From Bacteroidota bacterium (GTDB lineage Bacteria; Bacteroidota; Ignavibacteria; Palsa-1295), in the NCBI GenBank assembly GCA_018266755.1, contig JAFDZW010000001.1, forward strand, positions 579,206 to 643,205: a stretch of DNA of 64,000 nt, given 5' to 3'. Below, in pieces: positions 27,743 to 37,400 of this stretch; position 1 is the stretch's first letter, and each line of letters opens with the position of its first letter. Below the pieces are notes generated by a model. The model was not told where the DNA came from, did no database searches, and saw only the letters and a program-made list of their open reading frames with translations. Both the position numbers and the translations under genes were made by a program.

Positions 27743-29290
27743 GTGTCACAACGCAACAACGAACAGCTCCAGCAACTCCGCGCCGAGGCCATGCTCGGCG
27801 GCGGCGCCAAACGTATCGAGGACCAGCACAAGAAAGGCAAACTCACCGCCCGTGAGCGCATTGCCATTCTGCTCGACGAAGGGACATTCGAAGAGTTTGA
27901 TACTTTCGCGCGGCATCGCTCGCACGAATTCGGGCTCGAGAAGAACCGTCCGCTCGGCGACGGCGTCGTGACCGGCTGCGGCAAGATTCACGGACGCACC
28001 GTCTTTGTCTTCTCCCAGGATTTCACCGTCTTCGGCGGTTCGCTTTCGGAGGTTCACGCTGAGAAGATCGTGAAGGTGATGGAGATGGCGATGAAAGTCG
28101 GCGCTCCACTTGTCGGCCTCAACGATAGCGGCGGTGCCCGTATTCAGGAAGGCGTCGTTTCGCTCGGTGGCTACGCCGATATTTTTCTTCTGAATACGCT
28201 GGCATCGGGTGTTATCCCGCAGATATCTGCAATTCTCGGTCCATGTGCAGGCGGTGCGGTGTATTCTCCGGCGATCACCGACTTTGTGTGGATGGTCGAG
28301 GGGACGAGCTATATGTTTGTGACTGGCCCCAACGTTGTCAAAACGGTAACCCACGAGGATGTGACCAGCGAAGATCTTGGCGGAGCCGATACGCATGCGC
28401 AAAAATCGGGCGTCGCACACTTTGCCGTCGAGAACGAACTTGCATGTCTCGACGGAATCCGGACGCTCGTGACCTATCTGCCGCAGAACAATAAGGAGAA
28501 AACGCCGAGGCTCGGAACGAACGACGATCCGACGCGACGTTGCACCAAGCTCGACTCCATCATCCCGGACAATCCCAACAAGCCCTATGATATCAAGGAC
28601 GTCATCAACGATGTCGTTGATTCCGAGAGCTTCTTCGAAGTACATCGCGACTATGCAACGAATATTGTGATCGGGTTCGCTCGCCTCGATGGAATGTCGA
28701 TCGGTATTGTCGCGAATCAGCCGATGTCGATGGCCGGTGTACTCGATATCGATGCGAGCGTGAAAGGAGCACGATTCGTTCGCTTCTGCGATGCGTTCAA
28801 TATTCCGCTTGTCGTGTTCGAAGACGTCCCCGGCTTTCTTCCCGGCACCGATCAGGAGTGGCGGGGTATTATTCGCCACGGGGCAAAACTGCTGTATGCG
28901 TTTGCCGAAGCGACCGTACCGAAGGTGACGGTCATTACCCGGAAAGCATACGGGGGAGCGTACGACGTGATGAACTCCAAGCACATTCGTGGCGACATGA
29001 ATTATGCATGGCCGAGCGCAGAGATCGCGGTGATGGGACCGAAAGGTGCTGTCGAAATTATCTTCAAGAAGGAAATCGCGGATGCTGCCGACCCGCTCAA
29101 ACGTGAGGAAGAGCTGATCGAAGACTATCGCAATAAATTTGCGTCGCCGTTCGCAGCGGCCGAGCGAGGATACATCGACGATGTGATCCAGCCGAGCGAA
29201 ACGCGGCTGAGACTTATTCGTGCGCTCAAGACACTCTCGACGAAAGTCGATACCAACCCGTGGCGCAAGCACGGAAACATCCCACTATAA
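27743..29290 (+). CDS. pccB: Acyl-CoA carboxylase carboxyltransferase (beta) subunit, propionyl-CoA carboxylase type
   Basis: Transfers the carboxyl group from carboxybiotin to acyl-CoA, most likely propionyl-CoA to give methylmalonyl-CoA. 515 residues from a GTG start. Conserved features: [74 protein letters not shown], the second-domain [20 protein letters not shown] and [20 protein letters not shown]. The biotin carboxylase and biotin carrier subunits are not adjacent. Together with leucine dehydrogenase it hints at branched-chain amino acid breakdown, but the genes are 25 kb apart. Confidence 0.94.
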   Translation: MSQRNNEQLQQLRAEAMLGGGAKRIEDQHKKGKLTARERIAILLDEGTFEEFDTFARHRSHEFGLEKNRPLGDGVVTGCGKIHGRTVFVFSQDFTVFGGSLSEVHAEKIVKVMEMAMKVGAPLVGLNDSGGARIQEGVVSLGGYADIFLLNTLASGVIPQISAILGPCAGGAVYSPAITDFVWMVEGTSYMFVTGPNVVKTVTHEDVTSEDLGGADTHAQKSGVAHFAVENELACLDGIRTLVTYLPQNNKEKTPRLGTNDDPTRRCTKLDSIIPDNPNKPYDIKDVINDVVDSESFFEVHRDYATNIVIGFARLDGMSIGIVANQPMSMAGVLDIDASVKGARFVRFCDAFNIPLVVFEDVPGFLPGTDQEWRGIIRHGAKLLYAFAEATVPKVTVITRKAYGGAYDVMNSKHIRGDMNYAWPSAEIAVMGPKGAVEIIFKKEIADAADPLKREEELIEDYRNKFASPFAAAERGYIDDVIQPSETRLRLIRALKTLSTKVDTNPWRKHGNIPL

Positions 29291-29298
29291 TAACGGCC

Positions 29299-29805
29299 AT
29301 GATTTCCAGCGAACTTCGCGCGATACAACATCCGATCAAGGAGCGTTACAAGGCAGACCCCGCCAGTGCGATGCGGACGTTCCACGCACGAGCAGTGCTC
29401 GGCGAGAATCTGACCGCACGGCTCGATTCAGCAGGGCATGAGCGTGTAGTCGGACCGCACGAAGCGGCAGGCGGAAGCGGAAAGGAATTGTGTTCGGGCG
29501 ATATGCTTCTCGAATCGCTCGTCGCATGCGCGGCTGTGACCCTCAGCTCCGTCGCGACCGTGATGGAGATCGCGTTTAGCCATGCTGAAATTCGCGCAGA
29601 AGGCGACGCCGATTTCCGCGGTACGCTCGGCGTTGAGCGCAGCGTGCCGGTCGGGATCACGAACATTCGATTGATCTACGACCTCACGACCGATGCCCCG
29701 GACGACAAAGTAGCAAAACTGGTTCAACTAACGGAGCGTTACTGTATCGTCTACCAAACGCTCGCTGCACCACCGAAGGTCGAGATTACGGTATCGCGAG
29801 GGTAA
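29299..29805 (+). CDS. OsmC/Ohr-family protein
   Basis: 168 residues from the ATG at 29299, 8 bases after the carboxylase stop. The family reduces organic hydroperoxides with a pair of cysteines. Here ELCSGDMLLESLVACAAVTL contains the second, helix-buried cysteine (ACAAVT). Strands such as AEIRAEGDADFRG and the ending APPKVEITVSRG fit the YhfA/OsmC subgroup. The exact partner cysteine is not certain, so a peroxidase function is likely but not proved. The last 20 bases overlap the convergent haem-protein gene. Confidence 0.85.
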   Translation: MISSELRAIQHPIKERYKADPASAMRTFHARAVLGENLTARLDSAGHERVVGPHEAAGGSGKELCSGDMLLESLVACAAVTLSSVATVMEIAFSHAEIRAEGDADFRGTLGVERSVPVGITNIRLIYDLTTDAPDDKVAKLVQLTERYCIVYQTLAAPPKVEITVSRG

Positions 29806-30877
29806 ACGATTTGTTGGCTGCGCCGTAGTGATTATTTGCCGGCGTCGCATCGTGGATCGCGAACGAGAACAAGTACTTCTTGCCGGAGGTAAACGCAACA
29901 TCCTGGTGAAACTGCTGGGGCACGCGATCACGCGAAAATTTCACGGTCCACTGTCCGTTGCTGTAATATCCTCGTGAATGCACGTCAAAGTAATCGTTGC
30001 CGGGCGTCGGGTTTCCGATTGTGTATGCCGGGACGCGATCGCCGGATGCCCAGGCTGTGCCGGTGGCAGGGTTCGGCTTGCGAGGATCGAATTTCGCAGC
30101 CGTTTCTTCGGCGAGAAAGCGTAGCATATCGAGTTGCTGGTTGTTTCCGCCCGCCACACGCTGCGGGAAATACCCTGAGTCGAATTTGAGCGTATTGTTT
30201 CGATAATCGTCAGCATTTGCGTCGTCTTTGACGATGCCGAATGTCGGGTCGCCTTGCGATGTGTTGTCTTCTGCATAGCCGTCGCCGTTGGACTTCCCGC
30301 TATGCCAATACCACACATCATACATGCCGCTGTCCTCGGCGAACATTCCGGGCCCCCATCCTCCGTTTGTCGTATGACACAATGCGGCGCACCCGTTCGC
30401 TTTGAAGCTTTGCAGCCCTCCGTCGCTCGTACCCGGTACCATCTCGAAGAAAAAGCTTACGCCGTCGTCGTAGGCAGGGGTAGTCTGCCAGTTTGTACTG
30501 TCGGCTGGATTGCCGCCGGTGAAGGCGATCGGAGTGCGTAAGTAGTCCTCGCTCGGGTCACTGTATTGCACGAGAAAGAAGATGCGCTGATCGCTTACGA
30601 GCGACTTGATCGTGACCGGAAACGTGCGGTTTGCGCCGACAAAATTTACACCGCCGCTCATCGGGGACGCGCTAACGGTAAGCGCAGAAGCATTAGCCCA
30701 GACATCTTCGACGCTTGAAGCATCGACGTTCGGCTCCTGGGCAGTCGATATTTTCGCTGGGATAAGCGTAACGCCGTCACTGCTGCCACCCTCGTTCGGC
30801 GAGGTCGAAGATTTTGAACATCCCGCAATCAACAGCGCAAACGTAAGCACAACGAGTGCCCGGATATGTGTGGTCAT
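29786..30877 (-). CDS. Ethylbenzene-dehydrogenase-like haem-binding lipoprotein
   Basis: 363 residues from the ATG at 30877, chosen because it yields a lipoprotein signal (ALLIAGCSKSS). The body matches the haem-binding domain found in ethylbenzene dehydrogenase gamma-type and related c-type cytochromes: VSDQRIFFLVQYSDPSEDYL, DDGVSFFFEM, WYWHSGKSNGDGYAED and GQWTVKFSRD. A CAALCH sequence (C-x3-C-H) lies where such proteins often carry a haem-attachment motif; the usual motif is CxxCH. A role in periplasmic electron transfer is inferred. The 3' end overlaps the osmC-like gene. Confidence 0.8.
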   Translation of the reverse strand: MTTHIRALVVLTFALLIAGCSKSSTSPNEGGSSDGVTLIPAKISTAQEPNVDASSVEDVWANASALTVSASPMSGGVNFVGANRTFPVTIKSLVSDQRIFFLVQYSDPSEDYLRTPIAFTGGNPADSTNWQTTPAYDDGVSFFFEMVPGTSDGGLQSFKANGCAALCHTTNGGWGPGMFAEDSGMYDVWYWHSGKSNGDGYAEDNTSQGDPTFGIVKDDANADDYRNNTLKFDSGYFPQRVAGGNNQQLDMLRFLAEETAAKFDPRKPNPATGTAWASGDRVPAYTIGNPTPGNDYFDVHSRGYYSNGQWTVKFSRDRVPQQFHQDVAFTSGKKYLFSFAIHDATPANNHYGAANKSFTLAIP

Positions 30878-31066
30878 AGTGGTGATGGGTTCTGGTTCTG
30901 GGGTTGGCAAAGAAACGATAGCACGACGAATGCTGTTTTTTCGCACTCTCCGGCAATCTCGTTTTCTAACACGACGTTACGACATCCAGTGCCGAGCCTT
31001 GCGGCGAATCGGGCGGTGAACGTTACTTCGGACAGATAGTGGGATCGCAGGTCAGAAAATAGTCGA

Positions 31067-31139
31067 CGGGGCGTGGCGCAGCTGGTAGCGCACCTGCTTT
31101 GGGAGCAGGGGGTCGCACGTTCGAATCGTGTCGCCCCGA
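31067..31139 (+). tRNA. tRNA-Pro (anticodon TGG)
   Basis: 73 nt. Acceptor CGGGGCG/CGCCCCG, D-arm GGCGCAGCTGGTAGCGC, anticodon stem CCTGC/GCAGG with loop TTTGGGA carrying TGG, T-arm CACGTTCGAATCGTG. The start CGGGG is typical of bacterial tRNA-Pro. It stands alone at the left border of an AT-richer region. Confidence 0.96.
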
Positions 31140-31490
31140 CTATAAATTCACAGTAGCCGCATCATGGGAGCAATCTCCACTCCTTTCCACGAGTTTTGAA
31201 GCAAAAATCCTCCCAATATCCTTATTTATAGTGTCTTAACGGCTCCGAGAAAAATTTTTAAAATAGTTCAGGCAATAATTTGGAATTCTCAGAAAATCTC
31301 CATATATTTGTATTGAGACGTATGAATAGTTGTTGCCACGGCGTGTGTTGAAAACATCAGTTAGTTGTTTGCTTCGCACAAATTCGCCTTGAATCGTCAA
31401 TTTTTTGCGGGATTGATTCATTAGAGGCAACAGGGAAGTATCCCAATCAAAAAAAGTGTATATAATTGTTCATCTCACCGCTCACTAGGT

Positions 31491-31573
31491 GCCGTTTCAG
31501 TTTTTACTGAACGGCTGTTATAAGGCAAACTAATGAAAGCCCTCATCCTCCGGGAGAGGGTTTTCATTTTTAA
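31491..31573 (+). repeat. Repeated hairpin-linker-terminator element, copy A
   Basis: Order of parts: a stem (GCCGTTTCAG/CTGAACGGC, loop TTTTTA), a linker with CTGT and AAGGCAA and TGAAA, then a terminator stem (CCCTC/GAGGG around CTCCGGGAG) followed by TTTTCATTTTTA. Copy B at 34255-34335 has the same parts in the same order. Two outer base pairs of the first stem differ between copies but remain paired (C-G to A-T, G-C to C-G), which supports a folded RNA. TATAAT at about 31461 could serve as a -10 element for a free-standing small RNA. Confidence 0.75.
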
Positions 31574-31727
31574 ATAAGTGCTTTGAGACTAGTCCTTACC
31601 CGTCTCCATAAGAATTAGATCCTGCACACAAAATATGACCGTGCGACTGTCGCGATAGATACCTCCGGTGACACTGAAGCACCCGTGAAAGATTGAACTA
31701 TCACCACACGTCCACTAACTGCCACAG

Positions 31728-31747
31728 TTCGCTTCGCTCAGAATGAC
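31728..31747. repeat. Half-arm remnant of palindromic family 1
   Basis: TTCGCTTCGCTCAGAATGAC is identical to the right arm of the repeats at 3368-3452 and 11426-11512. The left arm and loop are missing. Confidence 0.75.
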
Positions 31748-31813
31748 TGTAATAATAAAGCTAAAACGAAGCCACTGTGTTTCGAGAACAGAACTTCCTT
31801 TGCCTTTAGATAG

Positions 31814-31829
31814 TTAGATAATTATCTAA
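31814..31829. promoter_or_regulatory. Probable operator for the SdpR-like repressor
   Basis: TTAGATAATTATCTAA is a perfect 16-bp palindrome ending five bases before the sdpR-like ATG. An extra half-site TTAGATA lies just upstream (31806-31812). Position and symmetry fit autorepression by an ArsR-family dimer. Confidence 0.75.
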
Positions 31830-31834
31830 ATACA

Positions 31835-32104
31835 ATGAATGCCCTCTTCAAAGCATTGGACGATCCGACTCGGCGGGAGATTATCGAGTTACTTCGTCAC
31901 CGCGATATGACTGCCGGCGAGATTGCCGAGCGGTTCGATATATCCAAACCGAGCATCAGTTACCATCTGCAGCTCTTGCAGCAGGCGGATCTCGTCGTTG
32001 CCGTTCGGAAAGGGCAGTTCATTCAGTATTCACTCAATACCACGGTGGTGCAGGAAGCGATCGCGTGGCTAATTCGCCTCACAAAGCAAGGAAACAAGAA
32101 ATGA
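31835..32104 (+). CDS. sdpR: ArsR-family autorepressor, SdpR-like
   Basis: 89-residue winged-helix DNA-binding protein. It starts FKALDDPTRREIIELLRHRD and has the recognition-helix region MTAGEIAERFDISKPSISYH, followed by the wing VVAVRKGQFIQYSLNTTV. This matches the Bacillus SdpR layout very closely, and no metal-binding cysteines are present. In the Bacillus system SdpR represses its own operon and is sequestered by SdpI when the SdpC toxin is present. The stop overlaps the next start (ATGA), so sdpR and sdpI are translationally coupled. The leader after the operator is only five bases. Confidence 0.92.
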   Translation: MNALFKALDDPTRREIIELLRHRDMTAGEIAERFDISKPSISYHLQLLQQADLVVAVRKGQFIQYSLNTTVVQEAIAWLIRLTKQGNKK

Positions 32105-32766
32105 CCACGACCGAAAGCAAGCTTCGCAAAGAATGGGTGTTGATCGTCATCGTGATACTGCCGTTCATTTTGATTGCTGTACTCTGGGATACGATCCCGG
32201 CCCGCATTCCGTTGCACTGGAACATCCGCGGCGAAGTCAATAGATGGGGAGACAAGATGAGCGTGTTCGAACTTCCCTTCATTAACGCCGGCATTTCAGT
32301 ACTTCTGTACTACCTTCCGCGCATCGATCCGCGGAAGCAGAATTACGAGCTCTTCCCTCGTGCATACCGTATGGTACGTCTGGCGCTCGCCACGTTTTTC
32401 TTCGGCTTATTCGTGTTGACGATATCGCCGGCATTGAGCCTCGAAGTGAATATCAATTCGTTTATCTTCATCGCCATACCATTATTATTCTTGGTCGTGG
32501 GCAATTTCCTACGGAGTTTCCGGCAGAATTTTTTTGCAGGCATTCGAACCCCTTGGACGCTGAATAACCCCGATGTTTGGGATAAAACCCACAAACTTGC
32601 TTCCTGGATCTGGACGGGCGGATCGCTCGCGATCATTCTCGTGAGGATCATTGCCGGCGATTCGGCCTATTTTGTCTATGTGTTCGTGGGCTATCTAGCC
32701 TGTATCATTGTTATCCCAACTGTAATGAGTTATGTGTATCATAGACAACTACAGACAAAAGAATAA
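32101..32766 (+). CDS. sdpI: SdpI-family membrane immunity/signalling protein
   Basis: 221 residues with about six hydrophobic segments. The first part is a DUF1648-type unit (WVLIVIVILPFILIAVLWDT, ARIPLHWNIRGEVNRWGDKM). The second is the SdpI unit with FIAIPLLFLVVGNFLR, FAGIRTPWTLNNPDVWDKTH and a final membrane pair. In Bacillus the homologue protects against SdpC and controls SdpR. Here there is no SdpC-like gene next to it, so the ligand is unknown. Translationally coupled to the upstream repressor. Confidence 0.9.
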   Translation: MTTTESKLRKEWVLIVIVILPFILIAVLWDTIPARIPLHWNIRGEVNRWGDKMSVFELPFINAGISVLLYYLPRIDPRKQNYELFPRAYRMVRLALATFFFGLFVLTISPALSLEVNINSFIFIAIPLLFLVVGNFLRSFRQNFFAGIRTPWTLNNPDVWDKTHKLASWIWTGGSLAIILVRIIAGDSAYFVYVFVGYLACIIVIPTVMSYVYHRQLQTKE

Positions 32767-32806
32767 ATTGTACATCACTCAATCACACCTAATCTACTCG
32801 TACGTT

Positions 32807-34141
32807 ATGAATCGACTCACTGTGCTCTTTATTATCGTTCTCGGCGTCTGCTTCGCGCCGTCGCACTCGTTTGGTCAGCATCAGTCCATCAATACGAGCA
32901 AGATCGACAGCCTCTTGGACAAGCTCTCGGGCAAGAATAAGTTTATGGGAAGCGTGACGATCAGGAAACACGACCAGATACTCTACTCCAGAGCATGCGG
33001 TTTCTCCGATGTTCAAGGACACTTGAACGCCACGCCGGAGACAAAGTACCGGATCGGCTCGATCTCGAAAATGTTCACCGCCACAATGATTTTTCAGTTG
33101 ATCGAAGAGCACAAGCTGTCGTTAGAAACGAAGCTCTCGACCTACTTTTCAGGTATCCCGAATGCAGATAAGATCACGATCAGTGACCTGCTCTCTCATC
33201 GTAGTGGCATTTTCAATATTACAGAAGACTCTACATATAGCGAGTGGCATACGGCGAAACAAACGCAGCTCGCGATGCTCGATCGGATGAAAGCACACCC
33301 GTCCGTCTTCGAACCTGACACGAAAACAGAGTATAGCAATTCGAATTATATTCTCTTAGGATACATTCTCGAAACGATCACCGGGAAATCCTATGCGGAT
33401 AATTTGAAAACGAGAATTGCCGATAAAATTGGTTTGAAGAATACATACTATGGCAACAAGACACAGCCCTCCAAGAACGAATCGTTTTCGTACAGCCTCG
33501 ATGACGGACGCTGGACTCAGGAGCCGGAAACAGACATGAGCATTCCTGGAGGGGCAGGTGCTATCGTCTCGACACCTAACGACCTGACGCATTTCATCAC
33601 TGCACTCTTCAATGGAGATCTGATCTCCAAGGCCTCGTTGGACAGCATGACAACGATCAGAGAAGGTCTGGGAAGGGGTATCTTCCGCATTCCGTTTGGG
33701 ACGCATACCGGCTTCGGTCACAATGGCGGCATCGATAAGTTTGCATCCGGACTTTCCTACTTTCCTGACGATAGCCTCTCGTTCGCCGTCTGCACCAATG
33801 GGTTGGATTATAACCTGAATGCTGTAGCGATTGGGGTACTACAGATATGTTATAATATGCCCTACGAAATTCCATCGCTGGAAGAATTTGCGGTTGATCC
33901 GAAGATTCTCAAAACGTATGAGGGGATCTATTCATCAAACGGAGTACCGGTGAAGATCAAGATTACGATCAAAAACAACAAACTCACAGCACAAGCATCC
34001 GGTCAGCCGCCGTTCCCGCTCGATGTGGTCAGCAACACAGAGTTCAGATTCAATGAAGCTGGGATCAAAATTAGCTTCAAGAAAGAACATGAACTGGTCA
34101 TAGAACAAGGTGGACAAGAAACCATTTTTTCTAAAGAATAG
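32807..34141 (+). CDS. Periplasmic serine hydrolase of the beta-lactamase/penicillin-binding family
   Basis: 444 residues from the ATG at 32807, which supplies a signal peptide (ending SHSFGQ). The class C/AmpC-like catalytic fold shows the SxxK motif at Ser85-Lys88 (YRIGSISKMFTATM), the Tyr-Ser-Asn motif in TEYSNSNYILLGYILE, and the third box as FGHNGGIDKF in place of KTG. The C-terminal 100 residues form a separate beta domain (KTYEGIYSSNGVPVKIKITI) seen in many D-aminopeptidase-like relatives. It may be a peptidase or esterase rather than a true beta-lactamase. It lies 40 bases after sdpI and may belong to the same operon. Confidence 0.87.
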   Translation: MNRLTVLFIIVLGVCFAPSHSFGQHQSINTSKIDSLLDKLSGKNKFMGSVTIRKHDQILYSRACGFSDVQGHLNATPETKYRIGSISKMFTATMIFQLIEEHKLSLETKLSTYFSGIPNADKITISDLLSHRSGIFNITEDSTYSEWHTAKQTQLAMLDRMKAHPSVFEPDTKTEYSNSNYILLGYILETITGKSYADNLKTRIADKIGLKNTYYGNKTQPSKNESFSYSLDDGRWTQEPETDMSIPGGAGAIVSTPNDLTHFITALFNGDLISKASLDSMTTIREGLGRGIFRIPFGTHTGFGHNGGIDKFASGLSYFPDDSLSFAVCTNGLDYNLNAVAIGVLQICYNMPYEIPSLEEFAVDPKILKTYEGIYSSNGVPVKIKITIKNNKLTAQASGQPPFPLDVVSNTEFRFNEAGIKISFKKEHELVIEQGGQETIFSKE

Positions 34142-34461
34142 AGAATGGATATGTGTATCAACTCCGATCATTACCGCGCCACATCAACTGGCTTCCGCAA
34201 TTCTATGCTCGACTCGTCCAGGATGTGCTGCGAGTAGGACGTTCGTACGACGCTACTTCAGTTTTTACTGAAGTGACTGTCAAAAGGCAAGTTACTGAAA
34301 AACCCTCTTCCTCCGGGAGAGGGTTTTCATTTTTACGAATGACGATGAGAATCCTGCACCTATCGGTTTTTTATCCTTCCGATGCGCACCTGTCTTCTCT
34401 GTAACTAATCGGTACCTTAGGCGTTTCTAAAATAAGCGCGTTCACATGCACACAGAAATCT
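34142..34461. other. Intergenic stretch with the second hairpin/terminator element
   Basis: About 320 bases between the serine hydrolase and the large T9SS protein. Copy B of the repeated element (34255-34335) is the only structure I see. A frame of 83 codons crossing it is made largely of that element and is not called. Confidence 0.65.
34255..34335 (+). repeat. Repeated hairpin-linker-terminator element, copy B
   Basis: Stem ACTTCAG/CTGAAGT with loop TTTTTA, linker CTGT-CAA-AAGGCAA-GTTACTGAAA, then terminator CCCTCT/AGAGGG around TCCTCCGGGAG and the tail TTTTCATTTTTA. It matches copy A at 31491-31573 in order, spacing and loop sequences. The two copies are in the same orientation and flank the sdpR-sdpI-hydrolase genes. 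Confidence 0.75.
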
Positions 34462-37400
34462 ATGCGTACCACCTTCGTCCTAGTCTGTTTGTGCCTTGCA
34501 TCTCATTTGTTTGCTCAAGGGATTTCGAGTGACGGCAGAGAATTTTATCTCGGTTACGTTCCGCCGTATTTCCCACTGGGTTCTAAGTCGACCACGCACA
34601 TCGTGACGCTCAACGCCATCTCGACGATTGCTTGCACCGTCAGTGTCAGCTATGTGTCCTCGACCGGCGAAGATGTGGAAGGGCGTGAATTTCAGCTCGT
34701 TGCAAATATTGCAACGACTATTCCGATCGATGCTACCAGACTCATCTCGGACGGTAACGGAGAAATACCGGAGAATAAGACAATCCATGTGGTATCGACA
34801 GCCCCGATCACCCTGACGTTGAATAGCGCCGGTCCGTGCCGCGGAGGTTCATATCTTGCATTGCCCATCGAATGCCTTGGTCGTCATTACGTGGTCATGT
34901 CGTATTACGACAATCCCGCGGGAATCGGTGGGTACGATTTTTTTGATAAATCAGTCGGCGAAGCGTGCATTGTTGCCGCGTATGATGCGACCGAGGTGAC
35001 AATCACGCCGACCGTTCAAACGGCAGGAGGCAAATCGGGGGTGAGCAACGGTGTGGGAACCCCATTCAAGGTCACACTGAACCGGGGACAAAGTTATTTT
35101 TTCAAATCCCTCGGTCTTGAATCCACAAACGATCTGTCCGGGACGCTTATCGATGCAACCAGACCGGTTGCTGTATTCAGTGGTCATAGCAATGCGATCA
35201 CTCAGGCAAGTGCCTTCCCAAGTCCGGATGCAGTAGAAGCACGCAACTCGCTGCTACAGCAGTTGCCTCCCGCTGAATGCTTCGATACTAGCGGGTACTA
35301 TACGATCCCCTGGTTCGAAGCAGGCGGAGGCGGAGACGGAGCCGGCGATGAGGTTCGGACATATACGGCTGCAATCGGCGGAAGCAAGATTACGCTGCAA
35401 AGCCCGCAGACTGTAGACCTTTCGACGAATCCCCTGAATCTTCAAACGCCGAGCCTTCCTTCCGTCCAAGTCCCCACATTTTCTGCATCAACGAATGGAC
35501 ATCCGTTCGCTATGGCGATCTATGATCAGCGAAGACAAGCAGGGAGCGGGCCGTACGCGTCGCCGAATATGTGCTGGGTCGTTCCGCAACGTCATTGGAA
35601 GACCGAGTACCTGTGCAGTCCTGCGAACTCAAGCGACGAACAATTCACTAATGCGTCGTATTTCCTTTCACTCATCTGCCGGCAGCAAGATTGGAGCGGT
35701 GGGATCCTTGTTTCGGTGGACGGATCAAATCCGGTTGGAATAACGCATGCAGGATTGAGCATCAAGAAAACATGGTCTGCGATTCCAGGCAGTGCAGGTA
35801 TGATGGGGGCGGAGATTGCCGCGTACTACGGACATACCTACAGGATCTATAACACTCGACGAGAGGATAGTACGCACCCGGAGCCTGCACCGTTTGGGAT
35901 TTTGGAGAGCCGGATGCACGCATATGATGCTGAGCGTGACGCGATCGATGCGAATACATATTTTTTCAGCGGAGCGAATCCGGCAGGGATGAGCTACAGC
36001 GAATACGGCCTCTCGGCTTCGATGATTCGCGATTCGGTGACATACACGTGCGGGAAATGGACGGTCTGTCTTCACGATAGTGGTGGGGTCGGAAACGGGA
36101 TACGGTATGTGGAAATACTTAATTACGTGAACAACAATCTCCTCCCTCAACCACGACTGGCCAAGAACCTGAGGCTTAGTCCGTCGGTGGATCCGTATTC
36201 AACAGGAGCCGTTGCGTTTGATGGGTCGGCGACGTCACTGTGCATAGACATAGAACCGATTGTTCCTACGGACTCGGCATACGGGACGCTTGCGGTGTAT
36301 GATAATTCCGGAGCGGTTCATCTGGTGACGATCTCGGCACGCCCAACATTTGAGATTGTTGCCTCTGCTCCAATGACGAAACCCTCGGCCGGACATTTCG
36401 ATCTCGGTGCCACCGGAGTGGACAGCGGAGCCTGCGGTTCGATCACGATCGAGAACCCTGACGTCGACGGCGCGAGGGATCTGGTGATCGACAGCTTGTA
36501 TCTTGTCGGCGATACTGCCCACTTGCATATCGAAGGTCAGACCAACGCGTTTCCATTGACGGTATTGCGTGGAGCAAATCGTCAGTTCACCATTTGTTTT
36601 GCACCGGAGGATACGACCAGTTACATAGCGACACTCCGACTCGTCGATCACTGTGGCAATCGATTCGCATATACGATTACTGGTTTCGGGGAGTCAGGAT
36701 TATTGCAGTCGGCTGATATTACGCTTGATCAACGCGTACTCGGAGATTCCGCATGCGCTCCGATCTCGTTGCGGAATGTTGGGACGAGGCCATTGCAGTT
36801 GGTACCAGTGCCCGTTGTAAGCGACACGGCTGATTTTTCGATCGACCCATTGTTCCTCGGACAATTGCCGCTGACGCTGTTGCCGGGAGATTCGGCGTCG
36901 CCACTCGTGTGTTTCCATCCCAGATCGGATAGTACTCGAATGAGCACGATACAGTGGCGTACCGATATCCCATCTTCCCTTGAGCGAAGGATGAAGTCCG
37001 TTTCAGTGATAACAGGTATAGGCTACGATCCGCGTGTCTCGTGGGACCCAGGCGAGAGCGTGTTCCTCGGCGATTCGACCGCTGCGGTGACAAACATCGC
37101 TCGCCGCGTCACACTGCACAATGACGGAAGAAGGAGTGTGCTCGTGCATTCGATCGTTGAGGGCGGAGCCGATTCCGCCGACTTCTCGATCACCGACAAT
37201 GAACTCGGCTTGCCGGTGCTTTCGGAGTTTCACCTTCAGGCGGCCGATAGTATATGGGTGGAGCTTCGCTTTCGCCCAGAAGCTACCACGGGGGTACCCA
37301 ACGGTTTTCGCGACCGACACGCGACACTTGTTGCCAACGTTGAGGCCGAGGGAGTGCGAAGCTTCGGTACGCAGGCCAAGGCCACACTTCGAGGCACATT

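Larger units (their letters stand above)
31140..31834. other. AT-rich gene-poor stretch downstream of tRNA-Pro
   Basis: About 700 bases without a gene I can support. It holds copy A of the repeated hairpin/terminator element (31491-31573), a half-arm of palindromic family 1 (31728-31747) and the sdpR operator (31814-31829). A 64-codon minus-strand frame at 31236-31430 has AT-driven composition and no recognisable feature, so I do not call it. Confidence 0.65.

Noticed and set aside
27746..29272. 508-residue open frame on the minus strand opposite the acyl-CoA carboxylase gene
   Set aside because: The plus-strand gene is an unmistakable carboxyltransferase. The antisense protein is rich in Arg/His/Cys and shows no family features, which is typical of a shadow frame in GC-rich coding DNA.
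31236..31430. 64-residue minus-strand frame downstream of tRNA-Pro
   Set aside because: AT-rich composition gives a basic, Asn/Tyr/Lys/Arg-rich chance peptide with no supporting start context.
32807..34141. The serine hydrolase considered as an acquired beta-lactamase
   Set aside because: It has the fold and the SxxK and YSN motifs, but the third box is HNGG rather than KTG and it carries an extra C-terminal domain, which fits a D-aminopeptidase- or esterase-like member better.
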